Positions 36,481-45,686 of a stretch of 64,000 nucleotides of DNA are shown here, piece after piece. The translations under genes and the position numbers were made by a program. The DNA is from Erythrobacteraceae bacterium E2-1 Yellow Sea (GTDB lineage Bacteria; Pseudomonadota; Alphaproteobacteria; Sphingomonadales; Sphingomonadaceae), in the NCBI GenBank assembly GCA_014983025.1, contig JADCLP010000001.1, forward strand, positions 744,001 to 808,000. The letters are read 5' to 3'. Every line of letters begins with the position of its first letter. Position 1 is the first letter of the stretch. The notes under the pieces were generated by a model. The model worked only from the letters and a program-made list of their open reading frames with translations. It was not told the origin of the DNA and did no database searches.

Positions 36481-37365
36481 TTGCCGATTACATCAGTGTC
36501 TGAATTCGTCGAAACGATTTTGGCAAGGTCTTCATCCTCACGGATGGTTACCGCTTATCGGGGGCACGGTAGTACCGACTTCAAACTCAAGCCTTCAATT
36601 TTTCGGAAATCCGGGACAAAGGAAAACGAACATATACTACTGCGTGAGCTGATTGCCGCGCATCCAGAGGACTTTCACGGCGATACGAGTGCCCTAGAGA
36701 TGCTCGTGCGCATGCAACATTACTCGCTGCCCACCCGCCTACTCGATGTCACATTTAACCCGCTGGTTGCGCTCTATTTCGCCTGCGAGAGCGTAAAGAA
36801 GCGAGTTCCGATCAAAAAGAACGGTCGTCGTTCCACCAAGACGGTCGATATGAACGGCCACGTCGTTGTCCTCACCGTGCACCAACGCCGCATCAGGTAT
36901 TTCGACAGCGACACAGTCAGCTGCCTTGCCAATCTCGCTCGCCTTTCGTGGACCTATAAGCAAGAGCTCGACACCGATCTCGAACTGACCGAATTCAATG
37001 ACAGCACTCCGGTTAAGCGCCTTCTCCATTTCATCCGCCAAGAAAAGAACGGTTTCCTACCGGAAATTGAACCGAGCGATCTTGATTGCATCATGTTGGT
37101 CAAACCAAAGCAGAACAACAAACGCATTCTGGCTCAAGCTGGTGCATTCTTCGCCTTCGGACTCGATGATGAAATCGTGAACGGCAGCTCAGACGGCATC
37201 AAGGTCGAGCACATCGAAATCGATGCTGATTACAAGGAAAGAATCCTCGGCGAACTCGACAAACTAGGAGTTAATGAAAAGACGTTGTTCCCGGAAATCG
37301 AGCGTGCCGCAAGATACATCACCGGAACCTTATCCGAAGGGAACGCAGTTTCTGAGCTGATCTAA
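36481..37365 (+). CDS. FRG-domain protein
   Basis: 294 residues from TTG 36481, with GGGGG seven bases upstream. The N-terminal FRG domain shows the name-giving Phe/Arg/Gly pattern AYRGHGSTDFKLKPSIFRK (about residues 23-41) and MQHYSLPTRLLDVTFNPLVA (about 79-98). The C-terminal third is unassigned. FRG proteins occur on mobile elements and in defence islands; their activity is not established. It lies between the DUF6118 remnant and the broken integrase, so it is cargo of the old integrative element. Confidence 0.8.
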   Translation: MPITSVSEFVETILARSSSSRMVTAYRGHGSTDFKLKPSIFRKSGTKENEHILLRELIAAHPEDFHGDTSALEMLVRMQHYSLPTRLLDVTFNPLVALYFACESVKKRVPIKKNGRRSTKTVDMNGHVVVLTVHQRRIRYFDSDTVSCLANLARLSWTYKQELDTDLELTEFNDSTPVKRLLHFIRQEKNGFLPEIEPSDLDCIMLVKPKQNNKRILAQAGAFFAFGLDDEIVNGSSDGIKVEHIEIDADYKERILGELDKLGVNEKTLFPEIERAARYITGTLSEGNAVSELI

Positions 37366-37396
37366 CCTTCGCGGGGTATAGGCAAATTTCGTCGTG

Positions 37397-38587
37397 TCAT
37401 TCCTCGATAGAACTCCCAGAGCAATAAGTTCCCCAAGACTCCATTAGCTTGACCCGTGCGCCCGGATTTTCAGCCGTGCCGAGGAACGTCGTGCGGCGAT
37501 ATGCTGCCTGCACTGCATCCGGCGTTTTGTGTGCCAGCGCGGCTTCGACAACCGCATTGGGGAAGCCTTCGTTTGCCGCCCAGTCGGTGAAGCTGGAGCG
37601 GAAGCCGTGAACGTGGAAAGGCTCCTGCATGTCGCGCATGACCTTGAGCAGTGTCATGTTGGACATCGCCTTGCCGGTCATGCCAGGAAAGGCCACTTCG
37701 GCTCCTTCAAGCCGCATTGCCTCCGCCCTCACAAGAACCGCCATCGCCGCTTCTGACAGCGGCACGATGTGCGCCCTGCTGCGCTTCATGTGTTCGGCTG
37801 GGATTGTCCAAAGGCGCTGGTCCAGATCGAATTCATCCCATTTCGCGAGCCGCACTTCCTGCGAGCGAACCCCCGTCAGAATGAGGAGGTCCAAAGCCAG
37901 ACGCGAATAGGATGGCTTGCGCCGCAAGGCGGTCAGGAATGAAGGAACGGCGACGTAGGGCATCGCCTTGCGGTTTGCCGGTTTCTTGACCTGTCGAGGC
38001 AGCCCTCGGCCCGCTTTCAGGCTGCTATTGCAGAAGGTGCTTCGGTAGAGCGCCAGCCCTTGGCGTGGGAGTAGTCGAGCACCGTGCAAATCCGGTTGCG
38101 GACCTGTCGGGCTGTTTCGGGGATTTCCTGCCAGATCGGCGTGAGCACCCCTATAATGTCGGCAGCGGTAATCCCTCCGGTCGTCATATCGCCCAGCTTT
38201 GGGAAAGCGTAGTTCTCCAGACTGGCCAGCCATTGGCGACCGTAGACATCGCTTTTCCAGCCTGCCTCGTTCTCCGAATGATATTGGATGGCAGCTTCGC
38301 GGAAGGTTACCTTGGCGGCTTCCTCGTCCTTGCGATCCGTCAGCACATCCCGCTTTTTCGACCTTTACCGCCTTGCGGAGATCGGCAGCTTTCGCGCATG
38401 CTTCGGCCAGCGTGACCAGCTTCGGACTACCCAGTCCGATATCCTAACGCTTGCCATCGCGCTGGATTCGCATGAGCCAATAAGCTCCTCCTCTTTTGTC
38501 GACTCTGAGAACTAATCCGTCGCCATCCTGATAGGTGCCCGGATTCGCCAAAGCGGCCTTGACCGCAACCGCCGTGAGCTCGCCCAT
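37397..38587 (-). pseudogene. P4-type tyrosine recombinase (integrase), disrupted
   Basis: Starts at ATG 38587 with the DUF4102-type arm-binding domain (MGELTAVAVKAALANPG). An in-frame TAG sits at 38446-38444, a 1-base frameshift near 38353 (AAAAAGCGG), and another near 38025-38050. After the last shift the catalytic domain is intact: TGVRSQEVRL (Arg), HGFRSSFTDW (HxxR), ALAHKT (His) and AAYRRT (Tyr). At least three lesions mean no full product. It sits just past the 3' end of tRNA-Tyr, the normal place for such an integrase. Confidence 0.88.
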
Positions 38588-38593
38588 CGGTTA

Positions 38594-38668
38594 CTCCCAC
38601 ATCTTTGCCGCCATTGTGGGAGAACCCAAGTGTGGGAGGAAGTCACTTTACTCCCACACCTCTCCCAC
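38594..38668. repeat. Five CTCCCAC heptamers in both orientations between integrase and tRNA-Tyr
   Basis: CTCCCAC at 38594, 38651 and 38662; the complement GTGGGAG at 38616 and 38632. They lie in the 196 bases between the integrase start and the tRNA-Tyr 3' end, where integrase and excisionase arm sites are expected. Confidence 0.5.
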
Positions 38669-38783
38669 ACTACGCTCCGGCTGCAAGCAAACAGAAGCGG
38701 TCGAATGCGGACGATGTAGAGTAGAATACCCTTGGTTTTCTGGGGTTTCTAGGGCTTTTCGGGGATGTTGTGAGAAAGGGTGG

Positions 38784-38869
38784 TGGTGGACAGGGCTGGA
38801 TTCGAACCAGCGTACGCTTGCGCGGGCAGATTTACAGTCTGCTGCCTTTAACCACTCGGCCACCTGTCC
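38784..38869 (-). tRNA. tRNA-Tyr (GTA), with long variable arm
   Basis: Minus-strand class II tRNA of 86 bases including encoded CCA: acceptor GGACAGG/CCTGTCC with A73, anticodon loop CTGTAAA (anticodon GTA), a long variable arm, and T arm CTGGTTCGAATCCAG. Its 3' end faces the broken integrase, making it the likely attachment site of the accessory element. Confidence 0.96.
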
Positions 38870-39010
38870 ACGTCCCATTCAGCGCGTGATTGCGGCCCTT
38901 TTTGTGTGGGCCAGCTTGCCGAGAGGCGCCCCTTTGGCGAAGCGAGCCTTGCCTGTCAATGGGGCGGCTGGCAGGAGGGGCCACGCAATCACCAATTCAA
39001 GGGAACAAAC

Positions 39011-39805
39011 ATGGCAAAGGGCGAGCGCAAACGCGCTCTGAGAGGTAGAGCGGGCCGTATGAAGGGCGGACGCGGTTCAGGCCGCGCCAGCTCTGGTCAC
39101 GTCCGCCTGTGGGGCCGTCACGCAGTGGAAGCTGCTTTGAAAAACCCCGCACGGCAGCACCGTAAATTATGGGCGACGCGCGAAGGGATCGATTCGCTAG
39201 ACGGCGAATTGCCGGCTGATTTCCCGGTGGAATATGCTGATGTGCAGGATCTGGCCCGTCTGGTGGCGCGCGATGCCCCGCATCAGGGGCTGGTGCTGGA
39301 GTGTGAACCGCTGGAAGATGTCTTTCTGGACGAGGTGATGGACAGCGAATCAGACCGCCCCATTGTCATCCTCGATCAAGTGACAGATCCGCATAATGTC
39401 GGCGCCATATTACGCTCTGCCGCAGCCTTTGGCGCTGCAGCGATTGTGACCCAGGATCGCCATGCCCCGCCCGAATCCGGCGTGGTGGCGAAATCTGCCT
39501 CTGGCGCGCTGGAGGTGGTGCCATGGGTGCGCGTGGTCAATCTGGCCCGCGCGATGGAGGAAATGGCAGAGGCCGGATATTGGCGCATCGGCATGACGGG
39601 TGCGGCTGAAACCGCACTGGCTGATGCCCTGCCCGCAGGCCCGGTGGCCCTAGTTCTGGGGGCAGAAGGTGATGGCATGCGTCACAATATTGAGGCGCAT
39701 TGCGATGCACTGGCCAAGTTGCCGATCAGCCGAACGGTCGAAAGCCTTAATGTTAGCAATGCCGCAGCAATTGCACTCTATGCCATTGCCACACGCACTG
39801 CATGA
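39011..39805 (+). CDS. rlmB: 23S rRNA (guanosine-2'-O)-methyltransferase RlmB-like, TrmH/SpoU family
   Basis: 264 residues. A basic N-terminal extension (about 1-30) precedes a SpoU substrate-binding domain (VRLWGRHAVEAAL) and the knotted SPOUT domain with motif 1 ILDQVTDPHNVGAILRSA, motif 2 LVLGAEGDG and motif 3 LPISRTVESLNVSNAAAIAL. It probably methylates G2251 of 23S rRNA. ATG 39011 gives the family start; upstream frame overlaps the tRNA flank. Confidence 0.9.
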   Translation: MAKGERKRALRGRAGRMKGGRGSGRASSGHVRLWGRHAVEAALKNPARQHRKLWATREGIDSLDGELPADFPVEYADVQDLARLVARDAPHQGLVLECEPLEDVFLDEVMDSESDRPIVILDQVTDPHNVGAILRSAAAFGAAAIVTQDRHAPPESGVVAKSASGALEVVPWVRVVNLARAMEEMAEAGYWRIGMTGAAETALADALPAGPVALVLGAEGDGMRHNIEAHCDALAKLPISRTVESLNVSNAAAIALYAIATRTA

Positions 39806-39830
39806 CTACACTGAATTAAGGGACCCCCAG

Positions 39831-40682
39831 ATGTTCAAACGCGCAATCTTTATTGTGGCAGCATCCTTGCTGCTCACAGGCTGCCTGCTGTCTCCAGGCA
39901 AATTTACATCGCAGCTCAAGCTGATGAAGGATGGCGAATTTGCCTATAGCTATCAGGGTGAAATCCAGATCCTGGCGCTTAGCAAGCTGGCCGAAATGGG
40001 CGACAAGACGGATGACGTGTTTGAAGCCGAAGATTGCTATGACGAAAATTTCGATATGCGCCCCTGCACCACTGCAGAGGTGAATGAACAAAAGGCAGAA
40101 TGGGATGCCAATGCCGAACAGCGCGAGGCGAAGAAAAAGCGCCAGGCCCAGCAGATGAAGGCCTTTATGGGCGGCGTTGACCCGTCCAGCCCCGAAGCGG
40201 CAGAGGAGTTTGCCCAGCAGCTATCTCGCCAGAAAGGGTGGAACAGCGTGCGCCATGTGGGTGATGGCATGTTCGTGGTCGATTATGCCATCACAGGCCG
40301 GTTGGGCCATGATTTTGCCTTCCCTATTATCGAAGGCATGCCGGTAGGGTCCAGCTTTGTTACCGCCATCCTGCGCAAGGATGGCAAAGTCCGGATCGAC
40401 GCGCCCGGTTTTGCAGCCCAAGGTGCAGGCAACCCGATGCAGGGGATGATGGGTGGGTTGATGGGCCTGGCCCAGGCCGGAAAAACTGAAGATGATGAGG
40501 ATAAATTGCCTCCGCTCGCCTTGCCTGAAGGTACGTTCACGATTGTGACCGATGGCGAAATCCTGGCCAATAATACCGATGAAGGGCCATCAAGGCTGGT
40601 GACGGGTTCACGCGCGCTGATCTGGGAGATTTCGCCACGGAGCGAGGCCGCCCCCACCGCGCTGATTGACATTACTCCATAA
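39831..40682 (+). CDS. Predicted lipoprotein, function unknown
   Basis: 283 residues with a lipoprotein signal and lipobox LLTGC (Cys at residue 18). The mature part has a charged coiled-coil-like stretch (about 80-115, Glu/Lys/Gln rich) and a beta-rich remainder, with a Gly/Met-rich linker (NPMQGMMGGLMG). No enzyme motif seen. It follows rlmB by 25 bases and ends in a strong bidirectional terminator. Likely envelope-located by its signal. Confidence 0.7.
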   Translation: MFKRAIFIVAASLLLTGCLLSPGKFTSQLKLMKDGEFAYSYQGEIQILALSKLAEMGDKTDDVFEAEDCYDENFDMRPCTTAEVNEQKAEWDANAEQREAKKKRQAQQMKAFMGGVDPSSPEAAEEFAQQLSRQKGWNSVRHVGDGMFVVDYAITGRLGHDFAFPIIEGMPVGSSFVTAILRKDGKVRIDAPGFAAQGAGNPMQGMMGGLMGLAQAGKTEDDEDKLPPLALPEGTFTIVTDGEILANNTDEGPSRLVTGSRALIWEISPRSEAAPTALIDITP

Positions 40683-40703
40683 AATTTGCGCAGATGACAA
40701 AAA

Positions 40704-40741
40704 GAAGCCCCGTCGGAATGAACCGACGGGGCTTCTTTTTT
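40704..40741. terminator. Bidirectional terminator between the lipoprotein gene and hupB
   Basis: 13-bp perfect stem GAAGCCCCGTCGG/CCGACGGGGCTTC with a 6-base loop. TTTTTT follows on the plus strand (40736-40741) and TTTTT on the minus strand, so it serves both convergent genes. Confidence 0.92.
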
Positions 40742-40794
40742 ATCGCTTATGACATCGACAGGCGCGAGGCGCACGCCGCCGAGCTGAACGCGGT

Positions 40795-41067
40795 TTAGTT
40801 GACCGCGCCTTTCAGACCCTTGCCAGCCTTGAATTTGGGCTGGTTGGATGCCTTTATCGTCATCGGTTCCCCGGTGCGCGGGTTACGACCCGTCGAAGCC
40901 TTGCGCTTCGCAACTGAGAACGTGCCGAAGCCAACCAGCCGCACTTCATCGCCACTCGACAGGGCCTTGGTGATGGCATCAAATACGCCTTCTACAGCGC
41001 TTGATGCATCGCTTTTGGACAGGCCGCTGGAATCGGCAACCGCGCTGATCAGATCATTCTTGTTCAT
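40795..41067 (-). CDS. hupB: DNA-binding protein HU
   Basis: 90-residue HU/IHF-family protein with MNKNDLISAVADSSGLSK at the start, GFGTFSVAKRKASTGRNP (DNA-binding arm base) and KFKAGKGLKGAVN at the end; this is HU rather than IHF. It lies downstream of lon as in many Proteobacteria. The 262 bases up to lon hold its promoter and an inverted repeat. Confidence 0.94.
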   Translation of the reverse strand: MNKNDLISAVADSSGLSKSDASSAVEGVFDAITKALSSGDEVRLVGFGTFSVAKRKASTGRNPRTGEPMTIKASNQPKFKAGKGLKGAVN

Positions 41068-41167
41068 TGATGATGAACCCCCTCACTCGCTTAACAGGAT
41101 TTAGTCGGTGAATCGCCTCGCCGAAAGCTGGTGACTTGAACGGTTTTGAACCGCAGTGTCAAAGGCA

Positions 41168-41200
41168 AATCACCCCTGAATGCATCATTCAGAGGTGATT
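41168..41200 (-). terminator. 15-bp inverted repeat between lon and hupB, probable lon terminator
   Basis: AATCACCcCTGAATG and CATTCAGaGGTGATT pair with one mismatch around a 3-base loop. On the minus strand it follows lon by 130 bases, with only a weak T-rich tail (TTTGCCTTTG). It could instead be a regulatory site for hupB, which starts 101 bases downstream. Confidence 0.45.
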
Positions 41201-41329
41201 CCGCCACATTTGCGGCAAATCGAGCCAATTACCTATAGTTAACGTGCTGAAACAGGCTGCGCAGAGAAGAAAAATCCTCTGGCAAATTTAGGTGATTCGT
41301 TACTTTGCCTGTGGTCAGGCCGATCACAT

Positions 41330-43729
41330 TCAATGCGCCGTCGGCATTCCTTCACCACCCGTTCCGGGATGCGGTGGTTGGCTGGCCAGATCATCGGCTT
41401 CCGTCCATTCAATGGGCGAGAGCGGCAATGTGAGCGCCTGTTCCAACACCTGGTCAACATGGCTGACGGGGATGATCTCAAGCCCCTCTTTCACATTGGC
41501 CGGAATTTCTGCCAGATCCTTCACATTTTCTTCCGGGATCAGCACGGTCTTGATACCGCCGCGCAGCGCCGCTAGCAGTTTTTCCTTTAGGCCACCAATC
41601 GCCAGCACACGCCCACGCAGGGTAACTTCGCCTGTCATTGCAACGTCAGGCCGCACAGTCACGCCAGTCAGGGTTGAAACAATCGACGTCACCATGCCGA
41701 CACCAGCACTTGGCCCATCCTTGGGCACCGCGCCTTCGGGCAGGTGGATATGGATGTTCTTGCGCTGGAAGATCGAAGGTTTGATGCCGTAATGCGGGGC
41801 ACGTGCCTTCACAAAGCTGAATGCTGCCGCGATGCTTTCACTCATCACATCGCCCAGCTTACCGGTCGAACGGATTTCACCCTTGCCCGGTGTCGTCACG
41901 CTTTCAATGGTCAGCAATTCGCCGCCGACAGAGGTCCACGCCAGGCCGGTAACCGCGCCGACCTGAGCCTCGTCCTCCGAAACACCGTGCTTGAACTTGC
42001 GTACACCGGCAAACTCACCCAGATTTTCTGGCGTGATTGTAACGCTGGCAGCCTTCTTTTCCAGGATCTGACGCAAGCTCTTGCGCGCCAGGCGGGCAAT
42101 TTCGCGTTCCAGCGTACGCACACCTGCTTCGCGTGTGTAATAACGGATCAGATCGCGCAGGCCCTCTTCTGTCAGGGTAAACTCACCCTTCTTCAGCCCG
42201 TGTTCCTTCACCTGCTTGGGCAGCAGGTGACGCTTTGCGATCTCGACCTTTTCATCTTCCGTATAGCCTTCCAGACGGATGATCTCCATCCGGTCCAGCA
42301 GCGGCTGCGGCAGGTCAAGGCTGTTGGCCGTGGTGACGAACATGATGTCCGACAGGTCCAGATCCAGTTCCAGATAGTGATCCTGGAATTTGTTGTTCTG
42401 TTCCGGGTCGAGCACTTCCAGCAGGGCCGATGCCGGATCGCCGCGGAAATCCTGCCCAAGCTTGTCAATTTCATCCAGCAGGAACAGCGGATTGGACGTG
42501 CCCGCCTTTTTCAAATTGGTCACGATCTTTCCGGGCAAAGAGCCGATATAGGTCCGGCGATGGCCGCGAATTTCGGCCTCATCACGCACCCCGCCCAATG
42601 ACTGGCGCACGAATTCACGCCCCGTTGCCTTGGCTATGGACTTGCCCAGCGATGTCTTGCCCACGCCGGGGGGACCGACGAGACACAGGATCGGCCCTTT
42701 CAGCTTGTTGGTACGCGCCTGCACAGCAAGATATTCGATGATCCGGTCCTTGACCTTTTCCAGGCCATAGTGATCCGCATCGAGGATTTCCTGAGCCTTG
42801 GCGATATCCTTCTTCACCCTGCTCTTTTTGCCCCATGGCAGGCCGAGCAGCACGTCCAGATAATTGCGGATCACTGTGGCTTCAGCGCTCATCGGCTGCA
42901 TGCTCTTGAGCTTCTTAAGTTCAGCCTCTGCCTTGGTCTTGGCTTCCTTTGACAGTTTCAGCGTGTCGATCTTGGCCTGCAGTTCAGCCAGTTCGTCGCC
43001 ATCATCACCATCGCCGCCGCCCAGCTCGCTCTGGATCGCCTTCAATTGTTCATTGAGGTAATATTCGCGCTGCGTCTTCTCCATCTGCCGCTTCACGCGG
43101 CCACGGATCTTACGCTCCACCTGCAGAACGGACAGCTCGCCCTCCATAAAGGACATGACCATTTCCAGCCGTTTCAACGGGCTGGCTTCGGTCAGCAATG
43201 CCTGCTTGTCTGCAACCTTGGCATTAATCGCAGCAGCAATAGTGTCCGCCAGCACGCCAGCATCATCTACTTCGCTCAGGTCAGTGGCTGCTTCTTCGCC
43301 CAGCTTCTTGTTCAGCTTGGCATATTCACCGAAATGTTCGACCACCTGGCGCATCAGTGCGGTTACTTCACTGCCAGATACGGTCTGCGCCTGTTCGTCC
43401 GTAACATGGGCGACAACATGTTCGCCTTCAACCGACAGTTGGTCCAGCTTGGCGCGCGAAGTGCCTTCAACCAGCACGCGCACAGTGCCATCGGGCAGCT
43501 TCAACAACTGCAGAACCTGGGCGACCACGCCCACATCATAAAGATCATCCCGTTCGGGATCATCGCAGGCCGGATCCAGCTGGGCCAGCAGGAAAATATC
43601 CTTGCTCGCCTCCATCGCCGCTTCCAGCGCGGCGACCGATTTCTCACGCCCTACAAACAACGGCACAACCATGCCGGGAAAGACAACAATGTCACGCAGG
43701 GGCAGCAGAGGGTAGTTTTGAGTAGTCAT
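41330..43729 (-). CDS. lon: ATP-dependent protease Lon
   Basis: 799 residues from ATG 43729: N-terminal substrate-binding domain (YPLLPLRDIVVFPGM), AAA+ module with Walker A GPPGVGKTSLGKSIA and Walker B FLLDEIDKLG, and a C-terminal protease domain with the catalytic Ser in PKDGPSAGVGM. Degrades misfolded and regulatory proteins in the cytosol. The extra 9 codons upstream of the ATG in the same frame are not needed. Confidence 0.97.
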   Translation of the reverse strand: MTTQNYPLLPLRDIVVFPGMVVPLFVGREKSVAALEAAMEASKDIFLLAQLDPACDDPERDDLYDVGVVAQVLQLLKLPDGTVRVLVEGTSRAKLDQLSVEGEHVVAHVTDEQAQTVSGSEVTALMRQVVEHFGEYAKLNKKLGEEAATDLSEVDDAGVLADTIAAAINAKVADKQALLTEASPLKRLEMVMSFMEGELSVLQVERKIRGRVKRQMEKTQREYYLNEQLKAIQSELGGGDGDDGDELAELQAKIDTLKLSKEAKTKAEAELKKLKSMQPMSAEATVIRNYLDVLLGLPWGKKSRVKKDIAKAQEILDADHYGLEKVKDRIIEYLAVQARTNKLKGPILCLVGPPGVGKTSLGKSIAKATGREFVRQSLGGVRDEAEIRGHRRTYIGSLPGKIVTNLKKAGTSNPLFLLDEIDKLGQDFRGDPASALLEVLDPEQNNKFQDHYLELDLDLSDIMFVTTANSLDLPQPLLDRMEIIRLEGYTEDEKVEIAKRHLLPKQVKEHGLKKGEFTLTEEGLRDLIRYYTREAGVRTLEREIARLARKSLRQILEKKAASVTITPENLGEFAGVRKFKHGVSEDEAQVGAVTGLAWTSVGGELLTIESVTTPGKGEIRSTGKLGDVMSESIAAAFSFVKARAPHYGIKPSIFQRKNIHIHLPEGAVPKDGPSAGVGMVTSIVSTLTGVTVRPDVAMTGEVTLRGRVLAIGGLKEKLLAALRGGIKTVLIPEENVKDLAEIPANVKEGLEIIPVSHVDQVLEQALTLPLSPIEWTEADDLASQPPHPGTGGEGMPTAH

Positions 43730-43854
43730 ATATATCCGCGGCGGCCAATGGGGCACACCTTTGCCTGCGAATATGGGTAGCGTTCAGCCGCATCGCAATG
43801 GCGCAAATGCCATCAATTGTGGATGGGCCAGATATTATGAACGTGATTGCGTGT

Positions 43855-44676
43855 TCAGCCAATAATGGCAGGTGCAGCACGCCCACCCAGGCGTTGGAAC
43901 AAGGAAATCACCCTTTCACGAATATCGCCTGCCTCACCAGTGTCGACCGAAAGGAAAATCTTGCCGCGCTTGATCTGCGCTTCATATTGCGCAGCAGACA
44001 CACCATCGACGTCATGATCGGTCAGCATCTTGGCAATCGCGCCGCCGGTTGCCGCAATGATACCGCTAACAGAGGCAACAGAACTGATCGCCGAGGCTGC
44101 GATAGCGCCAACTGCCGCCACCTGCCCCACACCTGGCACGAACAGCAGAGCCATGCCCAACAGTGCGCCTGCCACACCACTGGTGGTCACCACACCAGCC
44201 ACGGTGGAGGTACTGTGCCCCTTAGGCCAAGCCTGTTCGGCTTCGATAAACTGATTGGCGCGACACAGGAGTGAGATGGAGCGACGGGCAATGCCATGCT
44301 TCACCAATTGCTCCACCGCATCTTCTGCCTTTTCACGGTCATCGAAAACTGCAGTCACCACACGTTTGCGGCGCTTGCCCAATTCTTTCCGCGCCTGTTC
44401 AAAACCTTCTGCGAAACGATCACGCTCTGTCTGGTTGCGAAATTCAACCCGCAGCCCTGCAGTTTCATGCAGGCGCTGGATACTGGGCGTGTCTGTCGGC
44501 TGATATAGCGTGCGCAGCAATTGTGCCGTGGTGGTTGGGCGCAAAACCTGATCTGTTCCTCGATTGATCCATTCCGCCTTTCGCGGACGTGGATGATCAT
44601 CTGCGAGATAATTGATCGCAAGAAGTTCCTGCGCCTTGATCACATAGGCGGGCGATATGATGACATGATGTTCCAT
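43855..44676 (-). CDS. Protein with a stress-protein (YflT/DUF1269-like) domain and Gly/Ala-rich hydrophobic centre
   Basis: 273 residues. The middle (about 105-140) reads VVTAVFDDREKAEDAVEQL, like the general-stress YflT/DUF1269 domain. It is followed by a Gly/Ala/Val-rich stretch (about 160-215) resembling a glycine zipper or tandem membrane segments, and a C-terminal part with QIKRGKIFLSVDTGE, also typical of that group. The N-terminal 75 residues are unassigned. Start ATG 44676, with a GTG codon just before. Function unknown. Confidence 0.65.
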   Translation of the reverse strand: MEHHVIISPAYVIKAQELLAINYLADDHPRPRKAEWINRGTDQVLRPTTTAQLLRTLYQPTDTPSIQRLHETAGLRVEFRNQTERDRFAEGFEQARKELGKRRKRVVTAVFDDREKAEDAVEQLVKHGIARRSISLLCRANQFIEAEQAWPKGHSTSTVAGVVTTSGVAGALLGMALLFVPGVGQVAAVGAIAASAISSVASVSGIIAATGGAIAKMLTDHDVDGVSAAQYEAQIKRGKIFLSVDTGEAGDIRERVISLFQRLGGRAAPAIIG

Positions 44677-44800
44677 CACACATATCCATGCGGAAAATCC
44701 CGCTTTGGGTCAGCCGCAAAATAGCGGTTGTTTCGGAATCAGACAATTAACCCGAATTGGTTAACGCCACATGCCCCGCATTTGAGGGGCAATTGCAGTT

Positions 44801-45595
44801 TCAGCTGCGATAGGATGGATCGATCCGATCTGCCTTGCGCAGCAGCGCAGGCCATGCCAGCGCATTTGCAATCATACCAACGCCCGCAGGCGGGATTTGT
44901 GCCTTCACCTTTTCCGGCGTGCCTTGCGGCGGGTTGTTCAGATAATCGCGCCCACCTGCCAGCATCAGCACCTGTGTTTCACAAGCGCGTTCCAGGAAAT
45001 AAAGTCGCAGGAAACATTCGCCAATTGTCTTGCCGATGGCCAGTGTGCCGTGATTGCGCAGCAGCATCACATGTTTATCGCCCATATCGGCGATCAGCCG
45101 TGCGCGTTCGTCCAGATCAGTCGCGATCCCTTCATATTCGTGATAGGCGATATCGCTGCGTGCAATCATGCCTGTTTGCGTATGCTCCAGCAGCCCTTCC
45201 TTCATCGCGCTGGCCGCCTGCCCATGCGGCGTGTGCAAATGCATCACGGCATGCGCGTCTTCACAATTCATATGCAGCGCGGAATGAATCGTAAAACCTG
45301 CCGGGTTGACCGGGTGCGCGCTGGGGATCACCGGCAGGCCATCAACGTCAATCTTGACCAATGACGATGCCGTCATCTCCTCAAACATCATGTCATAGGG
45401 ATTGATCAGGAAATGATGATCTGGCCCCGGCACCCGTACAGACATATGGGTGAAGATCAGATCATCCCAGCCATAATGCGCCGCCAGCCGGAAAGCCGCT
45501 GCCAGATCGACCCGCAGCGCCCATTCCTCTTCAGAAACCTGGCCGCGAATATCCGTATCAGACCCTATGCCGCCTGCATTCATTACGCTGGCCAT
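44801..45595 (-). CDS. Class II aldolase/adducin family protein
   Basis: 264 residues of the class II aldolase/adducin fold. Zinc ligands are seen as HLHTPHG (HxH) near residue 119 and a later His in LLRNHGTLAIG; LIFTHMSVRVPG and HHFLINPY lie nearer the start. Such enzymes cleave or epimerise sugar phosphates, but many in alphaproteobacteria have unknown substrates. It stands alone between the stress-domain gene and ybaB. Confidence 0.85.
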   Translation of the reverse strand: MASVMNAGGIGSDTDIRGQVSEEEWALRVDLAAAFRLAAHYGWDDLIFTHMSVRVPGPDHHFLINPYDMMFEEMTASSLVKIDVDGLPVIPSAHPVNPAGFTIHSALHMNCEDAHAVMHLHTPHGQAASAMKEGLLEHTQTGMIARSDIAYHEYEGIATDLDERARLIADMGDKHVMLLRNHGTLAIGKTIGECFLRLYFLERACETQVLMLAGGRDYLNNPPQGTPEKVKAQIPPAGVGMIANALAWPALLRKADRIDPSYRS

Positions 45596-45686
45596 CAGCG
45601 CCTCTCCTTCAGTAGCGTTTTGCTACCGATAGCATGAAACGAAAGTATGCGTTGAGATTTTGTAGACCGTCAGCGCTAAATGCGGC

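Noticed and set aside
28674-37400. Search for an attL copy of the tRNA-Tyr 3' end
   Set aside because: No matching stretch found by eye; an alignment search is needed to exclude a degenerate copy.
38594-38668. Possible CRISPR-like repeat array
   Set aside because: The repeats are only 7 bases, in mixed orientation, with irregular spacing; no cas genes anywhere in the window.
38906-39010. Upstream extension of rlmB
   Set aside because: No similarity to the family; ATG 39011 gives the expected N-terminus.
43727-43800. Heat-shock (sigma-32) promoter of lon
   Set aside because: CCCCATTG on the minus strand resembles a sigma-32 -10 box, but no CTTGAA-like -35 lies at the right distance.
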